Of a stretch of 8,625 nt of DNA, positions 1 through 6,022 are shown piece by piece. The first letter of the stretch is position 1. Every line of letters starts with the position of its first letter. Position numbers and translations under genes: made by a program. Origin of the DNA: Clostridiales bacterium (GTDB lineage: Bacteria; Bacillota; Clostridia; Peptostreptococcales; BM714). The stretch spans positions 1-8,625 of the forward strand of contig PKTO01000273.1 in the NCBI GenBank assembly GCA_002869095.1. Reading direction: 5' to 3'. The notes under the pieces were generated by a model. The model searched no databases and had not been told where the DNA came from. It was given only the letters and a program-made list of their open reading frames with translations.

Positions 1-1525
1 CAAGCGAAACGCTTACTGTCGTTGACTCGTCACTGTACTTTATTGCGTTGGCAAGCACATTCAGGAATACTTGCTCTATTCTGTCATGGTCGAAGAAGCG
101 TTCCATTTTTTCTGTCCCTGAGTCGAAAACTATTTTCATATTTTTGCTTCTGGCTGTAACATCCATCTTCATTATCGCCTTGCCTACCAGATCCCTGACA
201 TCATGGCAGCCCTTGTTCCACGTCACTTTTTCATAGTCGAAATTGGACAGTTGAAGCAAATCCCTCACAAGCCTTGTCATCCGGTCGGATTCGCTGTCGA
301 TTACCGTCAGGAACTTTTCAGCCACGTCCTTGTCCTCGACGGCCCCTTCCAAAAGTGTTTCGGTATAGCTCTTTATGCTGGTCAGCGGCGTCTTCAGTTC
401 GTGCGAAACATTGGCAACAAATTCCTTCCTCATGTTTTCGAGTTTCTGCTGCTCTGTCACATCCTGCAGGAGAATTACAAATCCCGCATATTCCTTGTTT
501 TCGTCGTTGAATGTAGCGTAGTCTCCCCTGTATATGGAATTGCCGATTGAAACGTTTCTGCTTCCAGCCCAGGACGTTTTTTCCTTGCCGATTTTTTTGA
601 TTGTCAAGTCCTCGTCATAGGCTCCGATGATTGCGTCATACCCATTTTCCAGGTCCTCCGCTTTCATTCCCAGAATCTCCATTGCCTTTGGATTGGCGTG
701 TATTACATTCCCCTTGAGGTCGACGGCAAGAAGACCGTCTGCCATGTTGTTGAGGATGGTTTCAAGCTTGCTTTTTTCTGAAGACATTTCCCCCAGAGTG
801 TTCTTGAGTTTGTCTGTAAGCTCGTTGAACATCGCTCCCAAAAGTCCTATCTCGTCATCGGATTTCACATCTACCTTCTGCTCGAATTCACCCTTGGCCA
901 TCCTCGAGGCCTTCCTTGTGACCTCGGCAATGGGCTCTGTGACGCTCTTTGCCAGAAGGTATCCCAACACGATAGTTATGAAAAGCGCAAGCATTGTCGC
1001 CTGTGTGAGTATCCATTTTGATTCGTCGAGCGTGTCGTATATGTCGTTGAGGCTGTCCCTGATGTAAAGGATTCCATTGACATTGTCTCCGCGAACAATC
1101 GGAAAGACTATGTTCTTTGTTCGAAGGCCCGAATCGCTTTCCAGGTCAAGCTCCCTTACATCCCCCTTGGCAGCGTCGATTATGAGTGTATATTCAAGTA
1201 TGTCTATGGCGTTTCTGCCTATGAAGTTGGCGTTGCTGGTGGCAATGATCTGGAAATTCTCATTGATTATGAATATTTCCTCCCTGAATCCCTTTGACCA
1301 AGTGTCTATTATGTTTTGAATCTTGTCTTTGTCCTCGTCCAAATCATCATATGGAGCTACAGAAGGCAGTATATAGTCCTCTGCAATCCTGTTGAGCTGT
1401 TCGCTGACCGTCTTCAAATGATATTTTTCAAATTGGTCGACTATATATACGCCTACAATCGCCATTGCGATGAAAACCAGGAGAAAATATATTATTATGA
1501 ACCGCCATCTAATGCTCTTAAACAT
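1..1525 (-). CDS. walK: WalK-type sensor histidine kinase (3' end beyond window)
   Basis: Membrane sensor kinase that phosphorylates the adjacent WalR; in Firmicutes this pair governs cell-wall turnover. The frame stays open from ATG at 1525 to the left edge, giving 508 codons without a stop. Visible layout: membrane segment at about residues 8-28, an extracytoplasmic domain of about 140 residues (29-171), a second membrane segment at about 172-192, HAMP at about 190-245, PAS at about 252-360, then HisKA with the phospho-acceptor motif SHELKTP (His375). The N box of the ATPase domain follows (FLNVLANAIKYS, Asn489 and Asn493). The G boxes and stop lie outside the window; family members are around 600 residues. 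The start codon directly abuts the walR stop (TAGATG), and its AGGAGG ribosome binding site lies within the last walR codons, so translation is probably coupled. The kinase family is certain; the WalK assignment rests on the TM-sensor-TM-HAMP-PAS-HisKA order and the WalR partner. Confidence 0.93.
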   Translation of the reverse strand, partial: MFKSIRWRFIIIYFLLVFIAMAIVGVYIVDQFEKYHLKTVSEQLNRIAEDYILPSVAPYDDLDEDKDKIQNIIDTWSKGFREEIFIINENFQIIATSNANFIGRNAIDILEYTLIIDAAKGDVRELDLESDSGLRTKNIVFPIVRGDNVNGILYIRDSLNDIYDTLDESKWILTQATMLALFITIVLGYLLAKSVTEPIAEVTRKASRMAKGEFEQKVDVKSDDEIGLLGAMFNELTDKLKNTLGEMSSEKSKLETILNNMADGLLAVDLKGNVIHANPKAMEILGMKAEDLENGYDAIIGAYDEDLTIKKIGKEKTSWAGSRNVSIGNSIYRGDYATFNDENKEYAGFVILLQDVTEQQKLENMRKEFVANVSHELKTPLTSIKSYTETLLEGAVEDKDVAEKFLTVIDSESDRMTRLVRDLLQLSNFDYEKVTWNKGCHDVRDLVGKAIMKMDVTARSKNMKIVFDSGTEKMERFFDHDRIEQVFLNVLANAIKYSDESTTVSVSL

Positions 1526-2212
1526 CTACTTCCTCCTGAAATAATATCCTACCCCTCGTTTGGTTAAAACATAAGTCGGATTAGAGGAGTCGTCCTCTAT
1601 TTTTTCCCTAAGCCTTCTCACCGTGACATCCACCGTCCGTATGTCCCCGTAGTATTCATAACCCCATACGTCCCTTAGCAATTGTTCCCTGTTGAACACT
1701 TGGTTTTCCTGCGTAGCCATGAATTTCAGAAGCTCGAATTCCCTAAGGGTCAATTCGATGATTTCCTCTCTCTTCTTGACCTCGTATTTGTCGAGGTCGA
1801 TTGACAGGTCACCCGATGATATTCTGTTTCCCGTGTCTGTTGTGTCTATTTTAACCCTGCGCAGATTCGCCTTGACCCTCGCAACCAGCTCGCGCATTCC
1901 GAAGGGCTTTGTGATATAGTCGTCGGCGCCCAGCTCGAGGCCCAGCACCTTGTCTACTTCCTCTTCCTTTGCGGTTATCATTATTATCGGTATATTCATT
2001 GTCTCGCGGATTTTCCTGCATACCTGGAAACCGTCCATTTTGGGAAGCATTATATCGAGAAGCACCAAATCGGGCTGTACCTGGAAAACCTTTTTCAAGG
2101 CTTCCTCTCCATCGTAGGCGGCAACCGTTTCATATCCCTCTTTCTCCAAATTGTATTTGATTATATCGGAAATCGGCTTTTCGTCATCAACTATCAGTAT
2201 TTTCCTGTCCAC
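1526..2212 (-). CDS. walR: WalR/YycF-type OmpR-family response regulator
   Basis: Cytoplasmic DNA-binding response regulator, 228 residues, the usual length for the OmpR/PhoB class. The receiver domain (about 1-120) has the acidic pair Asp9-Asp10, phospho-acceptor Asp53 in LLDIMLPKMDG, Thr80, and Lys102 in the TKPF motif. The winged-helix effector domain (about 130-228) has the recognition segment RTVDVTVRRLREKIE and ends in the wing sequence TKRGVGYYF, typical of WalR/PhoP-like proteins. The start is GTG at 2212: AAGGAGGG at 2226-2219 lies 6 nt upstream and no ATG fits. The stop abuts the walK start. In Bacillus-type organisms WalR regulates autolysin genes; here a peptidase gene lies two genes upstream, which suits that role. 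The identification is strong from sequence plus the kinase partner; a PhoB-like paralogue is the only serious alternative. Confidence 0.94.
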   Translation of the reverse strand: MDRKILIVDDEKPISDIIKYNLEKEGYETVAAYDGEEALKKVFQVQPDLVLLDIMLPKMDGFQVCRKIRETMNIPIIMITAKEEEVDKVLGLELGADDYITKPFGMRELVARVKANLRRVKIDTTDTGNRISSGDLSIDLDKYEVKKREEIIELTLREFELLKFMATQENQVFNREQLLRDVWGYEYYGDIRTVDVTVRRLREKIEDDSSNPTYVLTKRGVGYYFRRK

Positions 2213-2218
2213 AATCTT

Positions 2219-2226
2219 CCCTCCTT
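2219..2226 (-). promoter_or_regulatory. Ribosome binding site fixing the GTG start of walR
   Basis: The minus strand reads AAGGAGGG here, a near-perfect Shine-Dalgarno sequence, followed by 6 nt and then GTG at 2212. It decides in favour of the GTG start; the overlapping TTG at 2214-2212 is in another frame. Confidence 0.85.
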
Positions 2227-2249
2227 CTTTTTAACAACTTCCTGATTCA

Positions 2250-2278
2250 ATGATATCTGTTTGAAGCCCCATTGTCCA
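2250..2278 (-). promoter_or_regulatory. Probable SigA-type promoter for walRK
   Basis: On the minus strand, TGGACA (2278-2273, 5 of 6 to the -35 consensus) is followed by a 17-nt spacer and TATCAT (2255-2250, 5 of 6 to the -10 consensus). Transcription would begin near 2243, leaving about 30 nt of leader that includes the walR ribosome binding site. The -35 begins just after the capA-family stop codon. The element fits the gap and spacing well but is a sequence match only. Confidence 0.55.
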
Positions 2279-2280
2279 TA

Positions 2281-3441
2281 TCATTGTGGGGGGCCGAACA
2301 AATAGATCAAATGGTCGCCTTCGCTTTCAAGCTCTGTCCCCATTGCTCCCGAGAGCCTTTTTATCTTTTCGATCATTCCTTCCAATTTCCCGCCTTCGGG
2401 AACGACCGGAGCCCGCTTGTCCTTGACGTATAGGGGATGCAATCGTATGGACTTCATCCCGCCCTCGAATATTTCGATTTCAGCAGCCATTCCCTGCTTG
2501 TTGTTTTCGTCGTTCTGGTCGAAAATATAATTTCCCAGGCTGTAGATTATCGGCTTGTCCCTGTATATTTCAAGGCCCTGTATGACATGGGGATGATGCC
2601 CTATTATCATGTCCGCGCCGCCGTCGATCAGAGCGTGCGCGATTTCCCTCTGGGCTTCCGTTTCCATGTTTGATTCCTCTATGCCCCAATGGAGCGAAAC
2701 TGCAACAAGATCAACCTCTCTTTTAAGCTTCTCTACATCTTCGAGGATTGGTCCGAGATCCATTGGGGTTGTTCCCGGAACGTTCTCGCTTGCTGCGAAT
2801 TGGCGTTTTTCCTCGTAGCTCCAAAAGTAATAGGAAAATTCATTGTAGGCGAGAAATCCTATTGAAACATCTCCCTTTGTGAAGATTTCGGGTTTTCGCG
2901 CAGCCTCGATATCCTTTCCCGCTCCCACATGGCCTATTTCTTTTTCGTCAAGAAATTCCACCGTGTCTAAAAGGGCCTCGTTTCCGTAATCCAGTATATG
3001 GTTGTTGGCAAGAGAGAGAACCGAGAATCCCGCCTCCTTGAGAATATCCGCCTTGTCCGGAGTCGCCCTCAGCCAGATGCCCTTTCCCAGCAGCTTTTGG
3101 CCTCTCTCAGACAAGGAGCATTCAAGGTTGCCGAACAAAACATCGGATCTGTCGAAAAGGAAAGAGAATCCTTGGTAGGCGCTCTCCCCTCCGTTCTCGT
3201 CCAGCAGCCTTCCCACCCTGCGTCCAAGCATGATGTCCCCGACCGCCGAAACTACAATTTCCCTGTTTTGCAAGTATGATTCGTAAGAGGCCCAAAGCTC
3301 GCGCCCCTCGCCACTACCGATGCGGGCGGGGTCAAGTTCGTCTTTCATTTCCCTCAATATCGAAGCATCCCTAAAAGAAGCTTCTTCGGCGCATCCCGCC
3401 AGCAAGACGGCCATTATCAATACCAATGTCAACTTTTTCAT
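2281..3441 (-). CDS. CapA-family lipoprotein (PGA_cap, metallophosphatase-like fold)
   Basis: Predicted surface lipoprotein of 386 residues. It begins with a short basic N-terminus, a hydrophobic stretch and the lipobox LAGC (lipidated Cys17). After a charged linker (18-60) comes the CapA/PGA_cap domain, related to the calcineurin-like metallophosphatases: SAVGDIMLG (Asp69), GNLE (Asn105, Glu107), SLANNH (Asn146, Asn147, His148), SLHWG (His251), IIGHHPHVIQG (His282, His283, His285) and YSLGNYIFDQ (Asn304). All metal-site-like residues are present, so the domain looks intact. The family takes its name from poly-gamma-glutamate capsule synthesis, but no capB/capC-like gene is near, so a capsule role cannot be inferred and the substrate is unknown. 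It lies between an envelope peptidase and walRK. The ATG at 3441 is preceded by AAGGCGG, a fair ribosome binding site. The gap to the terminator upstream is too short for an obvious promoter of its own. Confidence 0.9.
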   Translation of the reverse strand: MKKLTLVLIMAVLLAGCAEEASFRDASILREMKDELDPARIGSGEGRELWASYESYLQNREIVVSAVGDIMLGRRVGRLLDENGGESAYQGFSFLFDRSDVLFGNLECSLSERGQKLLGKGIWLRATPDKADILKEAGFSVLSLANNHILDYGNEALLDTVEFLDEKEIGHVGAGKDIEAARKPEIFTKGDVSIGFLAYNEFSYYFWSYEEKRQFAASENVPGTTPMDLGPILEDVEKLKREVDLVAVSLHWGIEESNMETEAQREIAHALIDGGADMIIGHHPHVIQGLEIYRDKPIIYSLGNYIFDQNDENNKQGMAAEIEIFEGGMKSIRLHPLYVKDKRAPVVPEGGKLEGMIEKIKRLSGAMGTELESEGDHLIYLFGPPQ

Positions 3442-3466
3442 TTAATCCGCCTTTTGCCGCATATTG

Positions 3467-3491
3467 AAAAACAGGTCCGAAGACCTGTTTT
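3467..3491 (-). terminator. Intrinsic terminator of the M23 peptidase gene, UUCG loop
   Basis: A perfect 10-bp inverted repeat (3468-3477 with 3482-3491) encloses 4 nt. Read on the minus strand it is a stem closed as C(UUCG)G, the unusually stable tetraloop, and ends in five T. The A-rich foot of the stem overlaps the last two bases of the peptidase stop codon (TAA, 3492-3490), so termination occurs immediately after the gene. The capA-family gene starts only 25 bp beyond it. Confidence 0.88.
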
Positions 3492-4755
3492 AGAGTTTCA
3501 CATAGTTTCTCGGGTTCTGGGGAACACCGTTTTTCCTTATTTCAAAATGAAGATGCGGTCCCGTGCTTACCCCCGTATTGCCGCTTAATGCAATCTGTTC
3601 GCCCTTGTAAACCTTTTGACCCTTGCTCACAAGTATCTTGCTCAGGTGGGCGTATCTGGACTCCATGTTCGCGCCGTGGTCTATGAAGACAACATAGCCG
3701 TATCCGCTCTTGTAGCCGGCAAAGGTCACCACTCCACCGTCGGCTGCGCGAACGCTGGTTCCGGTAGACATTCCTATGTCGATCCCCTCGTGGCGCCTTC
3801 CCCATCTCCAGCCGAATTCCGATGTCACATATCCCCTGTTGGAAGGCTTTTGGAAGGTTCCCGTCCCGATTCTGGGGGGTGGATCCTTTGTTCCTTTGTA
3901 TGTGATTTGAGTAACCGGTTCCTTTACAATTTCCTCGCCTAGTACAACCCGTTCGTATTCTATTCCGTTGGCCCTGACTATTTTCGCTTCGACCGTCCGT
4001 ATCCCGTCCTCGCCGCGTTTCTTTATGGCGTATTCACCCTTGTATATTCCCGAATTGTTTTCGTAAACCGTTTCGTGCTTTATGACTTCATCGTAAACCT
4101 TGTTTTCAGTCGTCATTACGGTTATGAAGGGTTTCGGCACAAGCAAATTGATTTTTTGGCCTATCTGCAATTTTCTAGGCAATACGTCGGGGTTGGCCGC
4201 CTCGAGATCCGAAACGTGTATTCCGTACATCTCGGCGATTTTGCCGTAATAATCTCCTTTTTCAATCACATGAACCTTTTTTTCCTTGGTTCCCCTTCTT
4301 ATGTATTCAAGAATTTCTTCGCTTTCTCCGATGAGCTCCTGCGGGACAGGCTCCTCGGAAACTTCCACTTTTTCCTTGAAGTATATTTCGAGGATTTTCA
4401 CGCCGTCTTCCCTGTCAAGGTAGGGGTCCCTTATGGCTTCGAGTATCTCTTCAGCCTCAAGCCGTGTCCTCAGCCCGGCTATGGTTTCTCCATCGACTTT
4501 TATGGCAAAAGAATTGATTCTCACTTTCAGCAATTCTTCTATGTCGCGCTTAATCTCCTGAGGGTAGATGTTTTCAATCTCTTGGGTTTCCTGCTCCTCT
4601 TCAGAAGAAAACAACCCAAAAAAACCTTTGTCGGCATACGACGAAACCGGCGTGATAATTGAAATCGCCAGCGCGCCTGCCATTGCAAAGGAAAGCATTC
4701 TTTTCGCTTTTTCAATTTTGAATAATCCCCGGAGGAAAGTATCTATCTTATCCAT
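3490..4755 (-). CDS. Exported LysM-G5-M23 metallopeptidase (cell-wall hydrolase)
   Basis: Secreted or membrane-tethered peptidoglycan endopeptidase of 421 residues. After a basic N-terminal region of 20 residues comes a hydrophobic segment (about 21-38) with a plausible signal-peptidase site after SSYA (41). Next are an acidic stretch, a linker domain with the IKVDGE motif (about 80-155), a LysM peptidoglycan-binding module (about 161-207, VIEKGD to INLLVP), a G5 domain (about 211-288), and a C-terminal M23/LytM domain (about 297-421). Zinc and catalytic residues are intact: His322 and Asp326 in HEGIDIG, His370 in YAHLS, His401 and His403 in HLHFE. It should therefore be active, cutting peptide cross-links in the wall. 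ATG 4755 is supported by an AGGGG ribosome binding site; an overlapping ATG at 4759 soon hits a stop. It is divergent from dnaD and ends in its own terminator. Two Spo0A-box sequences upstream suggest sporulation-linked control. Confidence 0.93.
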   Translation of the reverse strand: MDKIDTFLRGLFKIEKAKRMLSFAMAGALAISIITPVSSYADKGFFGLFSSEEEQETQEIENIYPQEIKRDIEELLKVRINSFAIKVDGETIAGLRTRLEAEEILEAIRDPYLDREDGVKILEIYFKEKVEVSEEPVPQELIGESEEILEYIRRGTKEKKVHVIEKGDYYGKIAEMYGIHVSDLEAANPDVLPRKLQIGQKINLLVPKPFITVMTTENKVYDEVIKHETVYENNSGIYKGEYAIKKRGEDGIRTVEAKIVRANGIEYERVVLGEEIVKEPVTQITYKGTKDPPPRIGTGTFQKPSNRGYVTSEFGWRWGRRHEGIDIGMSTGTSVRAADGGVVTFAGYKSGYGYVVFIDHGANMESRYAHLSKILVSKGQKVYKGEQIALSGNTGVSTGPHLHFEIRKNGVPQNPRNYVKL

Positions 4756-4772
4756 TCATATCCCCTGTCATG

Positions 4773-4790
4773 CTGTTTTTTTCAAAACAG
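4773..4790 (-). promoter_or_regulatory. Leader hairpin upstream of the M23 peptidase gene
   Basis: A perfect 7-bp inverted repeat (4790-4784 with 4779-4773) encloses GAAA on the minus strand, a GNRA-type tetraloop. It lies a few bases upstream of the ribosome binding site, so it would be in the mRNA leader if transcription starts at or beyond about 4800. The stem is rich in A-T pairs and only moderately stable. It could protect the 5' end or modulate translation; no poly-U tract suggests termination. Confidence 0.4.
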
Positions 4791-4807
4791 AAAACACTCC
4801 ATATTAA

Positions 4808-4852
4808 ATATTCGACATTCTATTTATATAAACCTCTTTTTTTGTCGAATAT
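4808..4852. promoter_or_regulatory. Perfect 10-bp inverted repeat carrying two Spo0A boxes
   Basis: The arms at 4808-4817 and 4843-4852 are exact reverse complements, separated by 25 nt. Each contains TGTCGAA, the Spo0A-binding 0A box: on the minus strand at 4817-4811 and on the plus strand at 4843-4849, the latter in a T-rich TTTGTCGAAT context. Between the arms, on the minus strand, lies TATATAAATA, which resembles the -10 region of the peptidase gene promoter. The same 7-mer occurs three times inside coding sequence (3150-3156, 5496-5502, 5727-5733), so single hits are weak evidence. The paired symmetric placement in a divergent intergenic region is what makes this pair convincing. Confidence 0.65.
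4821..4849 (-). promoter_or_regulatory. Candidate promoter region of the M23 peptidase gene
   Basis: The minus strand has a weak -35-like TTCGAC (4849-4844) and AT-rich -10-like hexamers: TATAAA (4828-4823, spacer 15) or TAAATA (4826-4821, spacer 17). None is a strong match, so the location is approximate. The element overlaps the Spo0A boxes; bound regulator would occupy both flanks of the -10. Confidence 0.3.
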
Positions 4853-4899
4853 GCAAGCCTTTTAATCAAAAATCGCGGGCCTTTTTTCCGAAAAGCTTC

Positions 4900-4930
4900 T
4901 TGCGGAAGGTAGACTCGGATATGTTATAAT
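4900..4930 (+). promoter_or_regulatory. Extended -10 promoter of the dnaD-dnaC operon
   Basis: TGTTATAAT at 4922-4930 is an exact extended -10 (TGnTATAAT). A weak -35, TTGCGG, lies at 4900-4905 with a 19-nt spacer; extended -10 promoters tolerate a poor -35. The start would be near 4937, leaving a leader of about 32 nt that contains the dnaD ribosome binding site. The nearer Spo0A box ends about 50 bp upstream of the -35. Confidence 0.75.
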
Positions 4931-4957
4931 AGCATATATGACGATTTAATGCAATGG

Positions 4958-4963
4958 AAGGAG
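4958..4963 (+). promoter_or_regulatory. Ribosome binding site deciding the dnaD start
   Basis: AAGGAG lies 5 nt before the ATG at 4969. An earlier in-frame ATG at 4954 overlaps this site and has no Shine-Dalgarno of its own, so the later ATG is the likely start. Confidence 0.85.
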
Positions 4964-4968
4964 TTGCC

Positions 4969-6012
4969 ATGGCCTTTATAAGACAAACCACGGAAGTTGA
5001 TTTCGGAAGCACTTCCATTGAGAATATTTTTATTAACGATTTCATGCCGGGCGCCCAGGGAACCTATGTAAAGGTTTATTTGATGGGCTATAAATACGCA
5101 TGCGACAATGACTTCGGAATGAAAATAAGCAACAAAATGCTTTCACGCCATTTGAGCCTTCCCATAGAGGATGTGCTGGGGGCATGGGACTTTTGGGAAA
5201 GCAGGGGAATAATAAGAAAATTGCCTTCGGACAAAAACGACGCTACAGATTTCGGCATTGAATTCCTGTCCCTTCGGCAATTGTATGTTGACAACAATTT
5301 CCGTTCAAACACGCCTCTGAAAAGAGACTCTTCCTCCTTATCGCCCCAAAAGCCCCAAAATGAACTCCAGTCCGGCAAAGAGACTGAAGACATGTTTGAA
5401 TCCATCGAAGAAATCGTGGGACGTCCGGTTTCAGTCAACGAAGCCATTGAAATTTCAGGGTACATGGATGTTTATTCCATGAGTCCGTCCATGGTTGTCG
5501 AAGCCTACACCACCGCGAGCGAAAAAAGGGGAATCCACACGTCCAAGTATATAGGCGGAATATTGAAGAACTGGTACGACAAGGGTGTCTTTTCAATGAA
5601 AGACCTGGAGGCGCGGCGCGAGGAAGATACCCTCCTGCAGCATCAATACAAGCGTATTTTCGATGCTCTGGGCTTTTTCGGCCGGAGCCCGTCAAAAGCG
5701 GAGAAAAAGGCAATGGACCAATGGCTTGTCGAATGGGAATTCCCGATCGAGATGGTCATGAAAGCCTGCGAGAATACCGTCTATGCGACAAAGCCCAGCA
5801 TAAAGTACATCCACAGCATACTGGCCGCATGGCACAAAGATGGTTTGAAAACCATGGAATCTCTCGAGAATCATAAACCTGCAAAAAAAACAAAACCATC
5901 CGGTTCGAACAAGCGGTCCGGAAACAAGTTCCACAACTTCAAACAAGCGCCGCCTGATTACTCGGAAGACGAATTGAAGAAGATACTTAAGGAAATCAAC
6001 AACCTGAAATGA
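4969..6012 (+). CDS. dnaD: DnaD-family primosome protein with two DnaB_2 (DDBH2) domains
   Basis: Cytoplasmic DNA-remodelling protein that helps load the replicative helicase at origins and restarting forks. The preferred start, ATG 4969, gives 347 residues (MAFIRQ...); the longer reading from 4954 lacks a ribosome binding site. Residues about 20-105 form a winged-helix-like N-terminal domain (DDBH1). A low-complexity Ser/Pro/Gln linker follows. Two copies of the DnaB_2/DDBH2 domain come next, at about 140-212 and 225-297, each ending in an exact YxxxIxxxW motif (Tyr194-Trp202, Tyr280-Trp288). A Lys-rich tail with a short terminal helix completes it. Bacillus DnaD has one DDBH2 domain and Bacillus DnaB has two, so this protein has a DnaB-like layout. 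It is followed after 10 bp by the helicase-loader ATPase gene, as expected for a loading operon. The exact label, DnaD or DnaB, is a naming matter; the family is clear. Confidence 0.9.
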   Translation: MAFIRQTTEVDFGSTSIENIFINDFMPGAQGTYVKVYLMGYKYACDNDFGMKISNKMLSRHLSLPIEDVLGAWDFWESRGIIRKLPSDKNDATDFGIEFLSLRQLYVDNNFRSNTPLKRDSSSLSPQKPQNELQSGKETEDMFESIEEIVGRPVSVNEAIEISGYMDVYSMSPSMVVEAYTTASEKRGIHTSKYIGGILKNWYDKGVFSMKDLEARREEDTLLQHQYKRIFDALGFFGRSPSKAEKKAMDQWLVEWEFPIEMVMKACENTVYATKPSIKYIHSILAAWHKDGLKTMESLENHKPAKKTKPSGSNKRSGNKFHNFKQAPPDYSEDELKKILKEINNLK

Positions 6013-6022
6013 GGTCTGTCAT

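Noticed and set aside
627..1319. Plus-strand open frames across the 5' half of walK
   Set aside because: The minus strand is one uninterrupted 508-codon kinase frame with HAMP, PAS and HisKA motifs. The plus frames are Ser-rich shadows without ribosome binding sites.
4075..4662. Plus-strand open frame of 195 codons opposite the M23 peptidase gene
   Set aside because: It is antisense to a gene with clear LysM, G5 and M23 motifs, has no recognisable domain, and its Phe/Tyr-rich composition is what the opposite strand of a Glu/Lys-rich gene gives.
4773..4800. WalR operator upstream of the M23 gene (two TGTTTT hexamers)
   Set aside because: The hexamers start 7 nt apart rather than 11 and deviate from TGTWAW, so they do not fit the WalR direct-repeat consensus.
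4808..4852. DnaA boxes or part of oriC next to dnaD
   Set aside because: The arms match the TTATCCACA consensus at only about 6 of 9 positions, while the Spo0A box fits exactly. No cluster of DnaA boxes or AT-rich unwinding element with them was seen.
4954..4968. Longer dnaD start at ATG 4954
   Set aside because: No Shine-Dalgarno precedes it, and it lies on the AAGGAG that serves the ATG at 4969.
3150..5733. Other TGTCGAA matches at 3150-3156, 5496-5502 and 5727-5733
   Set aside because: All three are inside coding sequence, the two in dnaD arising from Val-Glu codons. About one chance hit is expected in a window this size, so they are not called as operators.
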